Shown here: positions 10,430 through 20,748 of the stretch, piece after piece
Position numbering within the stretch: position 1 is the first letter of the stretch
How the letters are laid out: each line of letters begins with the position of its first letter
Assembly (NCBI GenBank): GCA_030549495.1
Contig: JAUIRK010000936.1
Span: 1,201,001-1,265,000, forward strand
Length of the DNA: 64,000 nucleotides
From: Nectonema munidae
Taxonomy: Eukaryota > Nematomorpha > Nectonematoida > Nectonematidae
Direction: 5' to 3'
Made by a program: the position numbers and the translations under genes
The notes under the pieces: model-generated
The model's database searches: none
The model's input: the letters and a program-made list of their open reading frames with translations, nothing else
What the model was told of the DNA's origin: nothing

Positions 10430-12394
10430 ATGAAAGGCGACAAAATTCGCATACTTGTCGCAGGAGAAGAAGGTGTGGGCAAGACCTCCATTATTTTGTC
10501 GATGATAAATGAAGAGTTTGTAAACGATGTCCCGCCTCGCTCCGAGGAGATATCTATTCCAGCAGATGTCATTCCCGAGCATGTGCCCACCGTCATAGTT
10601 GATTATTCCAGTCAAGAACAAACAGAAGAGGAGTTAATGGTAGAGATTCAAAAGGCCTCCGTAATCTGCCTGGTATATGCACACCAAGACCAGCTCTCCA
10701 TAGATTTCATAAGGTCTTATTGGCTACCCCTAATCAGAAGAGTTTTGGGCGAAGAACACGCCACTCCTCTCGTCCTGGTAGGAAATAAGTGCGATGAAGA
10801 TGCGCAAAGCTCTCTCGAGCGCATATTACCCATAATGAATACTTTTATTGAAGTCGAAACTTGCGTTGAGTGCTCTGCCAAGTCCGTTAAAAATCTATCA
10901 GAAGTTTTTTATTACGCGCAAAAGGCAGTACTGCATCCTTTAGCGCCATTATATCTGCCTCTAGAAAAAAAGTTAAGCCCCAAAGTCGAAAAAGTAATGT
11001 CTAGAATATTCAAAATTTGCGATCGCGACAACGATGGTGTTTTGAACAATAATGAATTAAATGAGTTTCAAAAGTTTTGTTTCAATGTCGAGTTGCATGC
11101 CGATTCTATTGAGGAGATCAAAAACGTTCTCCGAAACGGTGCTACTGCTGGTGTTTTCGACAACTCCATCACGTTACAGGGATTTCTTCTTCTCCAGGAT
11201 TTGTTTGTCCAACGTGGTAGACACGAAACCATTTGGACTATCTTGCGGAAGTTTGGATACAACGATGACATCATGCTGGATCCAAGTTATCTGAAACCTC
11301 ATTTAAAAATCCCACCTAGCGTAACTGTTGAACTATCAAGTAAAGGAAGAAACTTCCTATCAGACTTATTCAATAAGTATGACGAAGACTTTGATGGCGC
11401 GTTATCACCTCAAGAAATTAAGAACTTATTTTCTACTTGTCCTACAGTTCCTTGGGGCCCAGACGTGAATAACACAGTTGTCACTTCTCCTGAAGGATGG
11501 ATCAGTAAGGAGGGCTATTTTGCACAATGGATGCTTACAACATTTTTCGATTCCGAGCGAACACTGGAATACTTCGCGTACTTCGGCTATCCAGTGTATG
11601 TGCAAGAAAAAAATCAACTAAGTTGCATAAAATTTTGTCCAAATTCCAAAGCAACGAACAGGTCAAACGCCGTCCATTCAAAAAGTGTCTATTATTGTCA
11701 CGTGATTGGCTCAAAGGGTTGCGGGAAAAGTTTCTTCCTGCGTCGTTTCTTATCCTGGGACGCATCTTTAGATGATAAATATGCCTCTGACAATAACTTT
11801 TCTTCTTACGCAATTAGACAGCTGAAAGTTTTTGGGAAAGAAGCAAACCTAATTCTGCATGAAATCAATTCAAATGAATTATTAAACGCATCCTGTACAT
11901 CCTACGAAAATGTGAGTGACATCACTTGTGATGTTGTGTGCTTGTTGCATGACATGTCAAACTACGCATCTCTCGTAGAATGCATAAATATGTACCTAAA
12001 GATATACATGCCCAAACGCATTCCAGCCGTGTTACTAGGAACCAAAGCCGACATTGCATCCAAACTCACCAACAATGTGTCTTCTTCCCCTTATAGCAGG
12101 CAGGAGGATACATCCTTCACCCCTAAACAATTTTGTACCAAATTCAAGCTTCCCTCACCCATTTCTTTTAGTGCATTTTGTCCCAGCAAGTACGGTTCTT
12201 ATTCCTCAGCGTCACAAACCTACGAAAGGATAGCGATGCATGCTGCTTACCCGCATCTTCGCCTTCTCCATTCAAGAAGGTCAGAAGTTTGGCTTAAGAT
12301 CGGCCTTCTCGCAGGCGGCCTCACTGTGTTGGGCTTAATCTTGTTGAAGGTCTCCACCAACCTCTTACCGTCTTCACACAATTTAATAAAATAG
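10430..12394 (+). CDS. Miro: Mitochondrial Rho GTPase (Miro), intronless
   Basis: A complete 654-residue Miro/RHOT protein in one uninterrupted frame; family length is about 620-660. Miro sits in the mitochondrial outer membrane and links mitochondria to kinesin/dynein adaptors (Milton/TRAK) under calcium control. Visible domains are an N-terminal GTPase with P-loop GEEGVGKT (residues 12-19), the effector-like PPRSEEISIPADV, NKCD and ECSAK; EF hand 1 (DRDNDGVLNNNE, about 198-209); EF hand 2 (DEDFDGALSPQE, about 318-329); a C-terminal GTPase with P-loop GSKGCGKS (427-434) and GTKAD; and a tail anchor at about 622-643 followed by a short C-terminal segment. As usual in Miro, the first GTPase has VDYS where Ras has DTAG. 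The start is the first in-frame ATG, and the N terminus matches animal Miro proteins. Base composition is more balanced than its AT-rich flanks. The lack of introns is notable beside the intron-bearing LARP6-like genes. Confidence 0.97.
   Translation: MKGDKIRILVAGEEGVGKTSIILSMINEEFVNDVPPRSEEISIPADVIPEHVPTVIVDYSSQEQTEEELMVEIQKASVICLVYAHQDQLSIDFIRSYWLPLIRRVLGEEHATPLVLVGNKCDEDAQSSLERILPIMNTFIEVETCVECSAKSVKNLSEVFYYAQKAVLHPLAPLYLPLEKKLSPKVEKVMSRIFKICDRDNDGVLNNNELNEFQKFCFNVELHADSIEEIKNVLRNGATAGVFDNSITLQGFLLLQDLFVQRGRHETIWTILRKFGYNDDIMLDPSYLKPHLKIPPSVTVELSSKGRNFLSDLFNKYDEDFDGALSPQEIKNLFSTCPTVPWGPDVNNTVVTSPEGWISKEGYFAQWMLTTFFDSERTLEYFAYFGYPVYVQEKNQLSCIKFCPNSKATNRSNAVHSKSVYYCHVIGSKGCGKSFFLRRFLSWDASLDDKYASDNNFSSYAIRQLKVFGKEANLILHEINSNELLNASCTSYENVSDITCDVVCLLHDMSNYASLVECINMYLKIYMPKRIPAVLLGTKADIASKLTNNVSSSPYSRQEDTSFTPKQFCTKFKLPSPISFSAFCPSKYGSYSSASQTYERIAMHAAYPHLRLLHSRRSEVWLKIGLLAGGLTVLGLILLKVSTNLLPSSHNLIK
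12385..12390 (+). promoter_or_regulatory. Possible poly(A) signal overlapping the Miro C-terminal codons
   Basis: AATAAA lies within the last codons of Miro, ending two bases before the TAG stop at 12392-12394. If used, cleavage 10-30 bases on would give a 3' UTR of only about 10-25 nt. No other AATAAA is seen until about 12750, inside the hAT element that follows. Confidence 0.35.
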
Positions 12395-12544
12395 TTTGCC
12401 TTTTTATTCATCATTCACTTACACATCTAATAAGCTGCTGGAAAGTTTGAGCAAGTTTTTTATTTTTATATTGACGTTATATAAAATTTCTTATTTCATT
12501 TTTGCTCAAACGATAACCAAGGCCTAGCGTTTGCATTTCTTTGG

Positions 12545-12942
12545 CAGGGCCAGATTAACATAGGGGCTATTGAGGCTGCAGCCCCAGCTCCACTGCCCAC
12601 ACTAAAAAAATAGGCGCAGTTATTGAAAAAAATTCATATTATATGCAAAAAGTAAAGCTAGAAAAGTTCATTTGTTGTTTTATATGCAAATAATTACATT
12701 AGTGCAAATTCATCTGGATTTGAAACTTTTTTGTAAAGTATTTCTACATTAAATAAATGAATAAACGTTTTACTATGGCTTTTTTTAGTTTTTTTAAACA
12801 ACATACGCAAATTAATACTTCTATATTAAATAACCTTTTCTTAGACAGGTCATAAAGCCGAGGATCTATACATAGGGGGCTAACAGTTTCTTTCCACGAC
12901 AAGCTACATCTCCAGGCCCCGCGTTTCCCTAATTCGCCTTTG
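12545..12942. mobile_element. hAT-type MITE, 398 bp, downstream of Miro
   Basis: Begins CAGGGCCAGATTAACATAGG and ends CCCTAATTCGCCTTTG, which are imperfect inverted repeats. Flanking 8-mers TTCTTTGG and CCTTTTGG agree at 5 of 8 positions, as expected for an aged duplication. A much shorter member of the same family with a perfect duplication is at 33152-33232. Confidence 0.8.
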
Positions 12943-15900
12943 CCTTTTGGGCATAGCGCCACTACAGACATATGGCAATTTACTCCACATAAATATCTTG
13001 TTACAACTAAAAAATAGAAAGTTCACATATGTCAAATGTTATAAAATATCTAATGGAAATTTACACACAAAAGCTATTTTTTAAATTTTATATTATTTTG
13101 AATTTCAGTTGATTTTAACTTATATCCTTCAGTCAATATTTTGTATCAAATTATAAGGTAATAAAATGAACAGTTTGATCTTCAATGGACGCTTCATGTT
13201 TATTGGAAAATGTAAATTTTATCGAAGAAAATTATATTTTCGTAGCTTTCTGATGCATATGGCTGTATCATTGGGCGAATCATAAACCTATTAAGTTGCG
13301 TTGTAGCAAACAGATGGAAGAATATTGAATCCCATCATAGCTTTCCGAGATTCTAGCCTTTAAATTTTTGAAATTAAATTGTAGTCTGAGCGAGCACACT
13401 TCAAATTATGAATAACCATTTAAAGTAAGTTTATCTGATGATCGTTGTACGAGTACTTTCTTCCGATAAAAGATTAAGTATTGTTGAGTGAAGTACTGTT
13501 TGATTTTTTGAGGCACGTTAAACCTCCTAGGTTTATAGGACCGGATTCGTTGCCGGAAGCGCAACTATTAATAGAGGGAGGGGAGGGGTTGGATTTGGGA
13601 TTGAATGTACGGATCTATCTACATTCTTGTTTATCTATAGCTCATAACCACGTTTTCATGTACCACTGCAGTTAAATATTTGTATTTATCATCAACATAT
13701 AAACAAACAGCTCTCATGTGCGGTTAATTTTGCAAAAAAAAATTTCTAACAAAATTGTCCTAGCTTTTTTTGCTACAAAATTTCCATTAAATAAAGAATA
13801 TTTTATTTTTAACATCAAACATGAGTAAAAATCATTGAAATTTTTTGTTATGAAATAAACTGATTGTGCTCGCACGATTGTTGGATTTGATTGGTTGTAG
13901 GTATAATTTTTTAGAGTTGGGTAAGTGACGGTCTATTTTTAAGCTTGCGAGTGGTCACACATTTTATTTGAGTGCGGGTAGGGTGGGCATTTAAACATTC
14001 AAGGGCGAGCGTGTTTTTCTTGCGGCGCAGATCCGCGCTTATAAAATTCAAAGCGGAACTGGTTTGAACAGACTTCGTTCTGTTCTCACTCGACAAGTTA
14101 AAATTTCTTTGCTGATTCTCGAGGCAAATTACTTTGTGGAAGCATCAAAAATGTTACAAATTTATCTTTTCATCCTAAAAGTTCTACTCTTGATGGATCT
14201 TTTTTGAAGTTTCCATCGCTAAATGGAACCAACTTTTCCATAATTTTTAAATTCCGATGTTATCCATAACTTATTTTTTATATATTTTTATCTTGCACAT
14301 CTCTATTTTTGTTTGTCCGATGTTCAGGGTTAGTAAGTGAGCCAGATCTAACTGAATCTACTGTTCTTGGCCTAAACTGAACAAATTATAATTAATATAA
14401 GGAAAGTCTCTTAATTTGTAACAAAAAATAGTTATTTATGCAAAAAAATTTCTTGAAAAAGGGTAATTGATCATTTTACTCTCACTCTAATGAAATTTTA
14501 ATAAATTAAATGCGTCTAGATTTATTGCTTTATTTGTAAAATTATAAAGTAAATCAAACTTTTTTCTTCATTTTAATGTTAATGCTCAACTGCGGTTTTT
14601 TGTGAACCGACTTTAGAAATTTGTGAATTTATATCTAAAATAAATGCATGCCTGTATCTCAAATAGTAGATGTTCATTATTGGTTTGCTTTTTTAGCCAA
14701 TAAAGCCGTTAGCATCGTTATAATCGATGTTTGTAGCCTAGAAAAGTTTTAGGGTCAATTAATTTCAACCTGATTTTTAGCTGTGCTCTCTATATGCTTT
14801 AAATAAATTCTCCAGTTTATATTATCTCCAATGCTAACAAAAATATTAAAAAATATCTATAAAAAATTGTTCAAAACGAATGATAAAATAATTATACAAA
14901 AGTATGCAAATTTACGCCATCTAATTGAATCACTTGTCCATTTTTATCTCAAAATTCATTATAATGAGTTTATATTCAAAAATTTATAAAATTAAAAGAT
15001 AAAACTAAGTTGTGTTTTATAGAAAGTTTATTTAAATTTTTTTGTTCGAAAAAACCCGTTAAGTAATTTGCCGCAATGAGAAGGTGGATAGAATGTTCCT
15101 TCATACTAAGAGATTTTGATCTAAAATTGGTTGGGAAATAATAACCATTTGATTAGAATATTTACATCTCTCAACTTATTCCTAAACCGCTCCAATCAGT
15201 GTTGTTAGGGTTTTTGAATCTTTTTCAATAAAAATTATTGAAAATTGACTTTATTGGCTTTACTATTTTGTTTAATTCACACTTTATCAAGTTCTAAATC
15301 TTTGTTTTGACTTTTTTAGATTAATTTTTTAGAAATTGACTTTATTGATTTCTCGTACTCTACTAATTACATTATAAATATATCATTGACGAATAAAGAA
15401 TTAACATGGCATTTGTTAGTAATATGAATTCATATGTGTGTTGTAAAAATTCCAAACACCATACTTAAAGATTATTATGGCATATTTTTCTTTTATTCCA
15501 TTCTGATAAAAACGTTTTTACTTTATATTTTTCAAGTTAAACCCCATACCATAACGTAAATTTGGAGCCAAATTTTACACTGTTATTTTCTTCTCTTGCC
15601 ACTAACCACCATACTTATTTTTTTAATTGTATTATAGTATGCATATTTTGCTTTATTTCAATATAAGCCTTTTAACCACGAATCGACGAACCTTTGATGA
15701 GTGGTTAATGTTTTCTAGAAGATGTAATAGAGAGCATTTATAATCTCCATGAAGCACATATTTATTAGCACCAACACCACAACTACTGTTAAGGGGTATG
15801 AATAGAAAGATTTAGGAAAAATGAAAGTATTACTCTGAAAACCCCATCATTTATGGCCATCATATTTTTTCCCATTTCTCTAGCTCTTTTTGATTGTCTA

Positions 15901-16483
15901 ACTGCATCGTGTTACGTTCTCCAAAAATATGCATACTTTAACTGTGCACAATTTATCTATTCTATAATCCTCAATAACCTCATATTTGTCAAAATGGCTT
16001 TATGAGTTTTGCAAATAGATATGTAATATTAGGCGAATAAGCATTGATTAATAGTTTTTCAATTTTTGGCGAATAAGCGTTGATTAATAGTTTTTCAATT
16101 TTTACTACAAGTATATATTGTTTTGTTGTACATATTTTGAGACTAAAACACAAACCCATTAAAAGCTAATACATCAGTCAAATTTTCTTGTGCCATGTCT
16201 TTGTTAAGAATAATAAGTTGTCTAACTAAGCTACAAACCACACTATTAATTTTGTTGTTTTGAAGGGCATGTTTGTGTATCGTAAATGTAAAACGCTTAT
16301 GGAGCACTGGATGCATCGCATAAACTCTCTTTATATTATTTATACAACCCACCCACATGGGCCTTCTAGCTCCTGCAGTGAAACCAATTTTGTAAGTTCA
16401 ATTTAAAAGATATAGAAAAATTATGATTGATGAAGTCATTATAAGAGATTTTCTCAAGTTGATTTCAAAGAACTCGTCATACG
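12943..16483. other. Long gene-free AT-rich stretch
   Basis: No protein family is recognisable on either strand. Around 13880-14100 the composition is less AT-rich, with a reversed CCAAT box (GATTGGTTG, about 13889) and TTATAAAATTC at about 14040. This resembles a promoter, but no convincing gene follows. A 36-bp unit is duplicated at 16032-16103. Confidence 0.5.
16032..16103. repeat. 36-bp tandem duplication
   Basis: Two adjacent copies of a 36-base unit beginning GGCGAATAAGC and ending CAATTTTT (16032-16067 and 16068-16103). They differ at one base (CATTG versus CGTTG), so the duplication is young. Confidence 0.85.
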
Positions 16484-17172
16484 CTAGGGCTGCCAGATGT
16501 TCCGGTTTTTTGAGAATATCTCACTTTTAAAAAAATTCCTAAGGATAAAGAAAATTCAGAACTCTTCATAAGGAGGTTTGAAAAATCTTGTTCCAAATAT
16601 GATTTATTATCTCTTTTCTACTATAAAAATTCCCCTCCTAATTTCATATATTTTTCAAGTTTAAAAACTGTTATAAATAAAACAAATTGTTAATGATTTT
16701 TTTCAAATCTATATTTTCCCCCTTCTAATTTCAAAATCTCACTGCCCTATCATATTGATTCAAGATTGGTTACTTTGATAATAATGAGAACTAAAAATAA
16801 TCGCATATATGAGAGATACACGGACCAATACATGACCTATGTTACATGGGTCATATGTGGCAAAGAAGATAGTGTAACAAATATATTTTTCTTTTCAGCT
16901 TTTAAATTAATATTAAAATTTTTTTGTACATATCAATAAATGCTTGTTGTTTGACTGATTTTCGTCTTCGGATTCCGATTTATTAAAAATAATTACTTAA
17001 AATTCGAGTAGAAGTTTTCTGAGACAAAATATGTAATTTCAGAAAAAAAGGTATCATTATTCCTAATGATAACAAAATCTTTAAAAACACTAATTTTGAC
17101 TTCTCTAACAATAAGATATAATACCACATATAAATTTAAGCATTATTATTCAAGTCTCAGGAAGGTTGAAAA
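16484..17172. repeat. Decayed hAT-type fragments
   Basis: AGGGCTGCCAGATGTTCCGG at about 16487 and AAGGTTGAAAACCACTG ending near 17172 both look like hAT termini. A TTACATGGGTCATATG segment near 16850 has the style of hAT interiors. They do not pair convincingly, so I treat them as remnants of more than one old element. Confidence 0.35.
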
Positions 17173-17509
17173 CCACTGTTCTGAGATATGAATAAGGTTT
17201 TGAAATTTTCTTCTCTTTTTTCTTCGAATTGATGTTTCTTATTGTCATTTTTTCAAGCAAGAGATAACGATATAATTATATCGCAAAAATTTAATTATAG
17301 ATTCTTAAAATTGTATTGAAATAGTATAATTGAACCCATATAATCTAACCAAATTAAATTACATAGAACATCACTCTTCTTCCTCGTAAAGATCGCAAAG
17401 CAAATACTTCAAGAGCTGTGCCAAATTTGAATTATATATCATTCGTGCATACAACGATTCTTTCATTAAGACTCTGTATTCCTTTCTTTCTGAAGCTAAC
17501 TATTTTCCA

Positions 17510-17592
17510 AAGGGAGGACTGAAGGCTTGCCGAAAGGTGGTGGCTTTGATTCCTCCAGGTCTCGGGTTCGATATCAGCAGTTCGGATTAAAA
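17510..17592 (+). repeat. tRNA-like fragment, possible SINE head
   Basis: Contains a B-box-like GGGTTCGATATC preceded by a tRNA-like stretch (GGTGGTGGCTTTGATTCCTC). It does not fold as a proper tRNA, so it is more likely a decayed tRNA-derived SINE than an RNA gene. It is followed by an A-rich stretch. Confidence 0.35.
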
Positions 17593-20500
17593 AAAACCTT
17601 TTACTCTTAAATTTGAAAAAATAAATTAAAAACCATTAAAGGAACCAACCGCTTAAAACCTTTTGCTTACGAAAAAATCCATTGTTAAGTCTAAAATATA
17701 AATTGGTATGAGCATATTAATCTCAACAAAGCAACATTCTCAAAGGAGAGATTACATGAATACAAGAGTGAATAACGAAATATTACTAAATCGATTTTTA
17801 AAAAAAAAAGCCAATTACAGTTTAGACTTAGTCTTGACATTTTAAAACTAGCACACTTCATGGCAAATGATATAGAAACTCTTTTAGAATTTCAATGCAT
17901 CTAACAAAACTATGTGATCCAAGGTAACAACAATATGGACTCATAAGCATATTGAAAAGGAAACTTGTTGCTTTTCAAGCTCTATTTGAGGCGAATATAA
18001 CACAAGTCTAACGCATTGATTATAGACTAAAAATACTATATACTTTGACATTTTTTTTTGACTTTAGAAACACACTTGACTGCAGAATTAAGGAACACTT
18101 GACAAATTCTTATGTATCCAAGTGATTTTCTAACGATATCTTGAGCATAACCTAACTAATAACAAAAGAAGGTATCATCTCACCGCATAAACGATTATTT
18201 ACCTGGGAAAACGTGGGTTCTTTAGAAACATTGTCCATATAGTAAGCTTTCAAAGTTGAAATAGTAGACTGGAAATCCGAGCTAAAAACTGCAGACGGCA
18301 TAAACTAGAGTTGTGTTGCCGCAAAATGTGAACAAAGGGATGATGAAATTCTAGAATATCTTCTTCGATCTCCTTTTTCCTAATAGAAGGATTAGAAATT
18401 TGCTATGCTGAGTTTCAATTTTTTGCTACTACAGGTTTCTGATTTCACATGCCATGCATTCTTGATGATTGTGTAGAGGAGACAGAGACGTGGGTTGTTT
18501 TTTCAGGGATCCAAATATCTATAGCAATGGTGATCAAAAATCTTATCGACCTCTCTTGGACTAATAAATGTTCAACAAATTCAAAAATTTATTATAACAG
18601 TAAATTAAAATGAAAATGATTATATTTTATTTGGGGAACATCTAACAGGACGAATAAGCTTGTTTCTGCCCGATAAAATATAGGAAGCTAATTTTAATTA
18701 TTTTCTCTATATCCAACTGGCTTCATTGTTTTGTAAAATTAGCATTTATATGACTATTAAACCCAGCTTTTACCGATTTAAGTAGTGGGAAATGGGAACA
18801 TAAAATATTGACCAATTTTGAACTGACCACTACGTGACTCCTTCAAAATGAAAGAAGCCTTGAAAAATACCCCTAAGGGATCTTTACTAAGCACTTCGAT
18901 GACGCATGTTAAAAATCTTAGGTGGTGCAAGGCCCATGCAATCTATAAGACTTGCTAAATTACTTTAAAATAAAAAAATAGGCTTTTTTTAGTATGAAAC
19001 TATAACACCTTAACTTCATGAATGCTTAAAAAAATTACCTGTCAGACCCGATAAAGACTCTAATCTACATCTAACAACCTGTTTGTGTTCGAGTTGAGTG
19101 CACTAATAAGCACTTAAATCGTCTTTCAGCCATGGGCCCTAGGAAAATATACCCCCTGGGCTGACCCCCCTCTCATAGGGCGTACTTGCAGTTGCAAAAT
19201 CACTTTCAAGTAGGATACCGGAACCTGATGCTTGCTCGTTTTTTTTCTACTGAAACAAACATTTAAATGTTTCTAGTCTGCACTCAGCTAGAAACTTCTT
19301 AGAGAATACCGAATCAAATTTGGGTTTAAAGGCATCAGGTAAAGAGAAAGAGAGAGAGAGGCCAAGAGTTCACTTAGACTTTTAATGTGACTCAAATTTC
19401 ATCACTAAATTAAATAATTGGTCAGCTATTCTCCATTTTTTCTCTCATCTAGTACTAAGACATAATTATGTTGCTGCCTTTTTTGCGGCTTGATGTCAAC
19501 ATCGCTGCCAGAAAAATCTTCTTGATCAAAAAATTTCTCAAGAATTAGACAATCAGTGATCATCATCCTAGTAAGAAAAATTTTTTCATCCACTCGAAAA
19601 TTTTGGGGATATGTCAATTATTATTTTGAAACGATTCTTCACTCGCACAAAAGATATTATTTTGAGGCTCTCACTTACTGTCCTTTCGGAACTCAGCAGC
19701 TGAATTTAAAAGCGCAAGTTTTTGTCCCTTTGCTAAATTATATTAGAGAATTATATTGGACATTTGGCTGAACAAAAATTTTAGAATATGGACATTACTG
19801 AAAGGTAACTTCTGTGGATAAAATTATTCATCACATAATTTGTGTGCTATGAATAATAAAAGCAAACAAAAATTACGCTGTAGATTTGTGATCACCCATG
19901 TCATATCTTAACACATTTGGCAGGGTAGTTTCGAGTAGATAATAATCAGCACATAATTAGTGTATAGAAGTTAAGGATAGAAAAAGAAAACAAAATTAGA
20001 TCGCAGATTTGCATTGAGCACAAGTTTGCAAACTTACTAGAAGTAAAGTAGCGTCTACAAAAATTGAAATTTTTTGTTGAAATATCTGTTTGGCAAAATG
20101 TCCGGTCAAGAAAAAAAATATATTTATTTTCTCAATTGCAAATATTCGATCAAAAGAGATTTTATCAAAATATTCTCAAATAAAAAGGTGATGACAAGAA
20201 TGAAAGTTTAAATAAAAGTTTGGATAAGTTGATCATCTGACAGGTATAGGAATTTTTATTAAAATAAAATAAATCATGATTTGTTATTCAACAGAAGAAA
20301 ATAATTTATTAAAATGTTTCTAACATCACAATAACCTAATAAAATATAATATTTATAAAGGAAGGGTATGTGAACACGTCACTTACAATGAAACCTAATA
20401 CCCTTTTCAGTAGTGTGCATCACCGTTGAAGTAAATAAAAACAAGTTTTTGTGTAATCATAATGTTCAAAGACAAATTTATAAAAAATTCGGTTAATAAA

Positions 20501-20627
20501 ACAAGGAAAATATTTATCATTCCTGAGATGTTGTGTGGTTTTGGTGGGTGAGTGAGACGTCAAAAAAGGTAAAAATGATGATAATCACGAAAAGGTTTCT
20601 GCCGTTGAAGAGAGAAGTGTACGCTGG
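17593..20627. other. Gene-free AT-rich stretch
   Basis: No gene recognised. A short GA-rich microsatellite lies near 19338-19362. A CCCCCTGGGCTGACCCCCC patch near 19150 is probably transposon debris. Confidence 0.5.
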
Positions 20628-20748
20628 TCATGCCTTCTTTGCATCCCAGTTGAAGTTTTTGTCAAAGTTTGTGTCAGGAGCTCTTGGCTGCCTCATTAAG
20701 GTAACATGACTGTTCTTTACACTAGAATATCTTTCCGAATTCTTGAAC
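20628..20748 (-). CDS. Candidate terminal exon of an unidentified gene
   Basis: I do not recognise a family. On the minus strand an excellent 3' splice site (a CATTTCTCCTTATTTACTTC tract ending TTTAG at 20749) is followed by an open 39-codon stretch to TGA at 20628-20630. The peptide is balanced in composition (contains RYSSVKNSHVTLMRQPRAP, then DTNFDKNFNWDAKKA) and the DNA is clearly less AT-rich than its surroundings. Upstream exons would lie at higher coordinates, but none is evident. The frame stays open for a few codons upstream of the AG before a stop. The opposite strand is also open here (20575-20700, ending at a GTAACA donor), so strand is not certain. Confidence 0.28.

Noticed and set aside
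17016-17180. TTCTGAGA direct repeats flanking a possible hAT
   Set aside because: Only one side has a hAT-like end. The left end (CAAAATATG) does not pair, so the match may be chance.
20575-20700. Plus-strand ATG frame ending at a GTAACA donor (MMIITKRFLPLKREVYAGHA...)
   Set aside because: It overlaps the minus-strand candidate exon, which has the better splice signal. I kept the minus reading and only mention this one.
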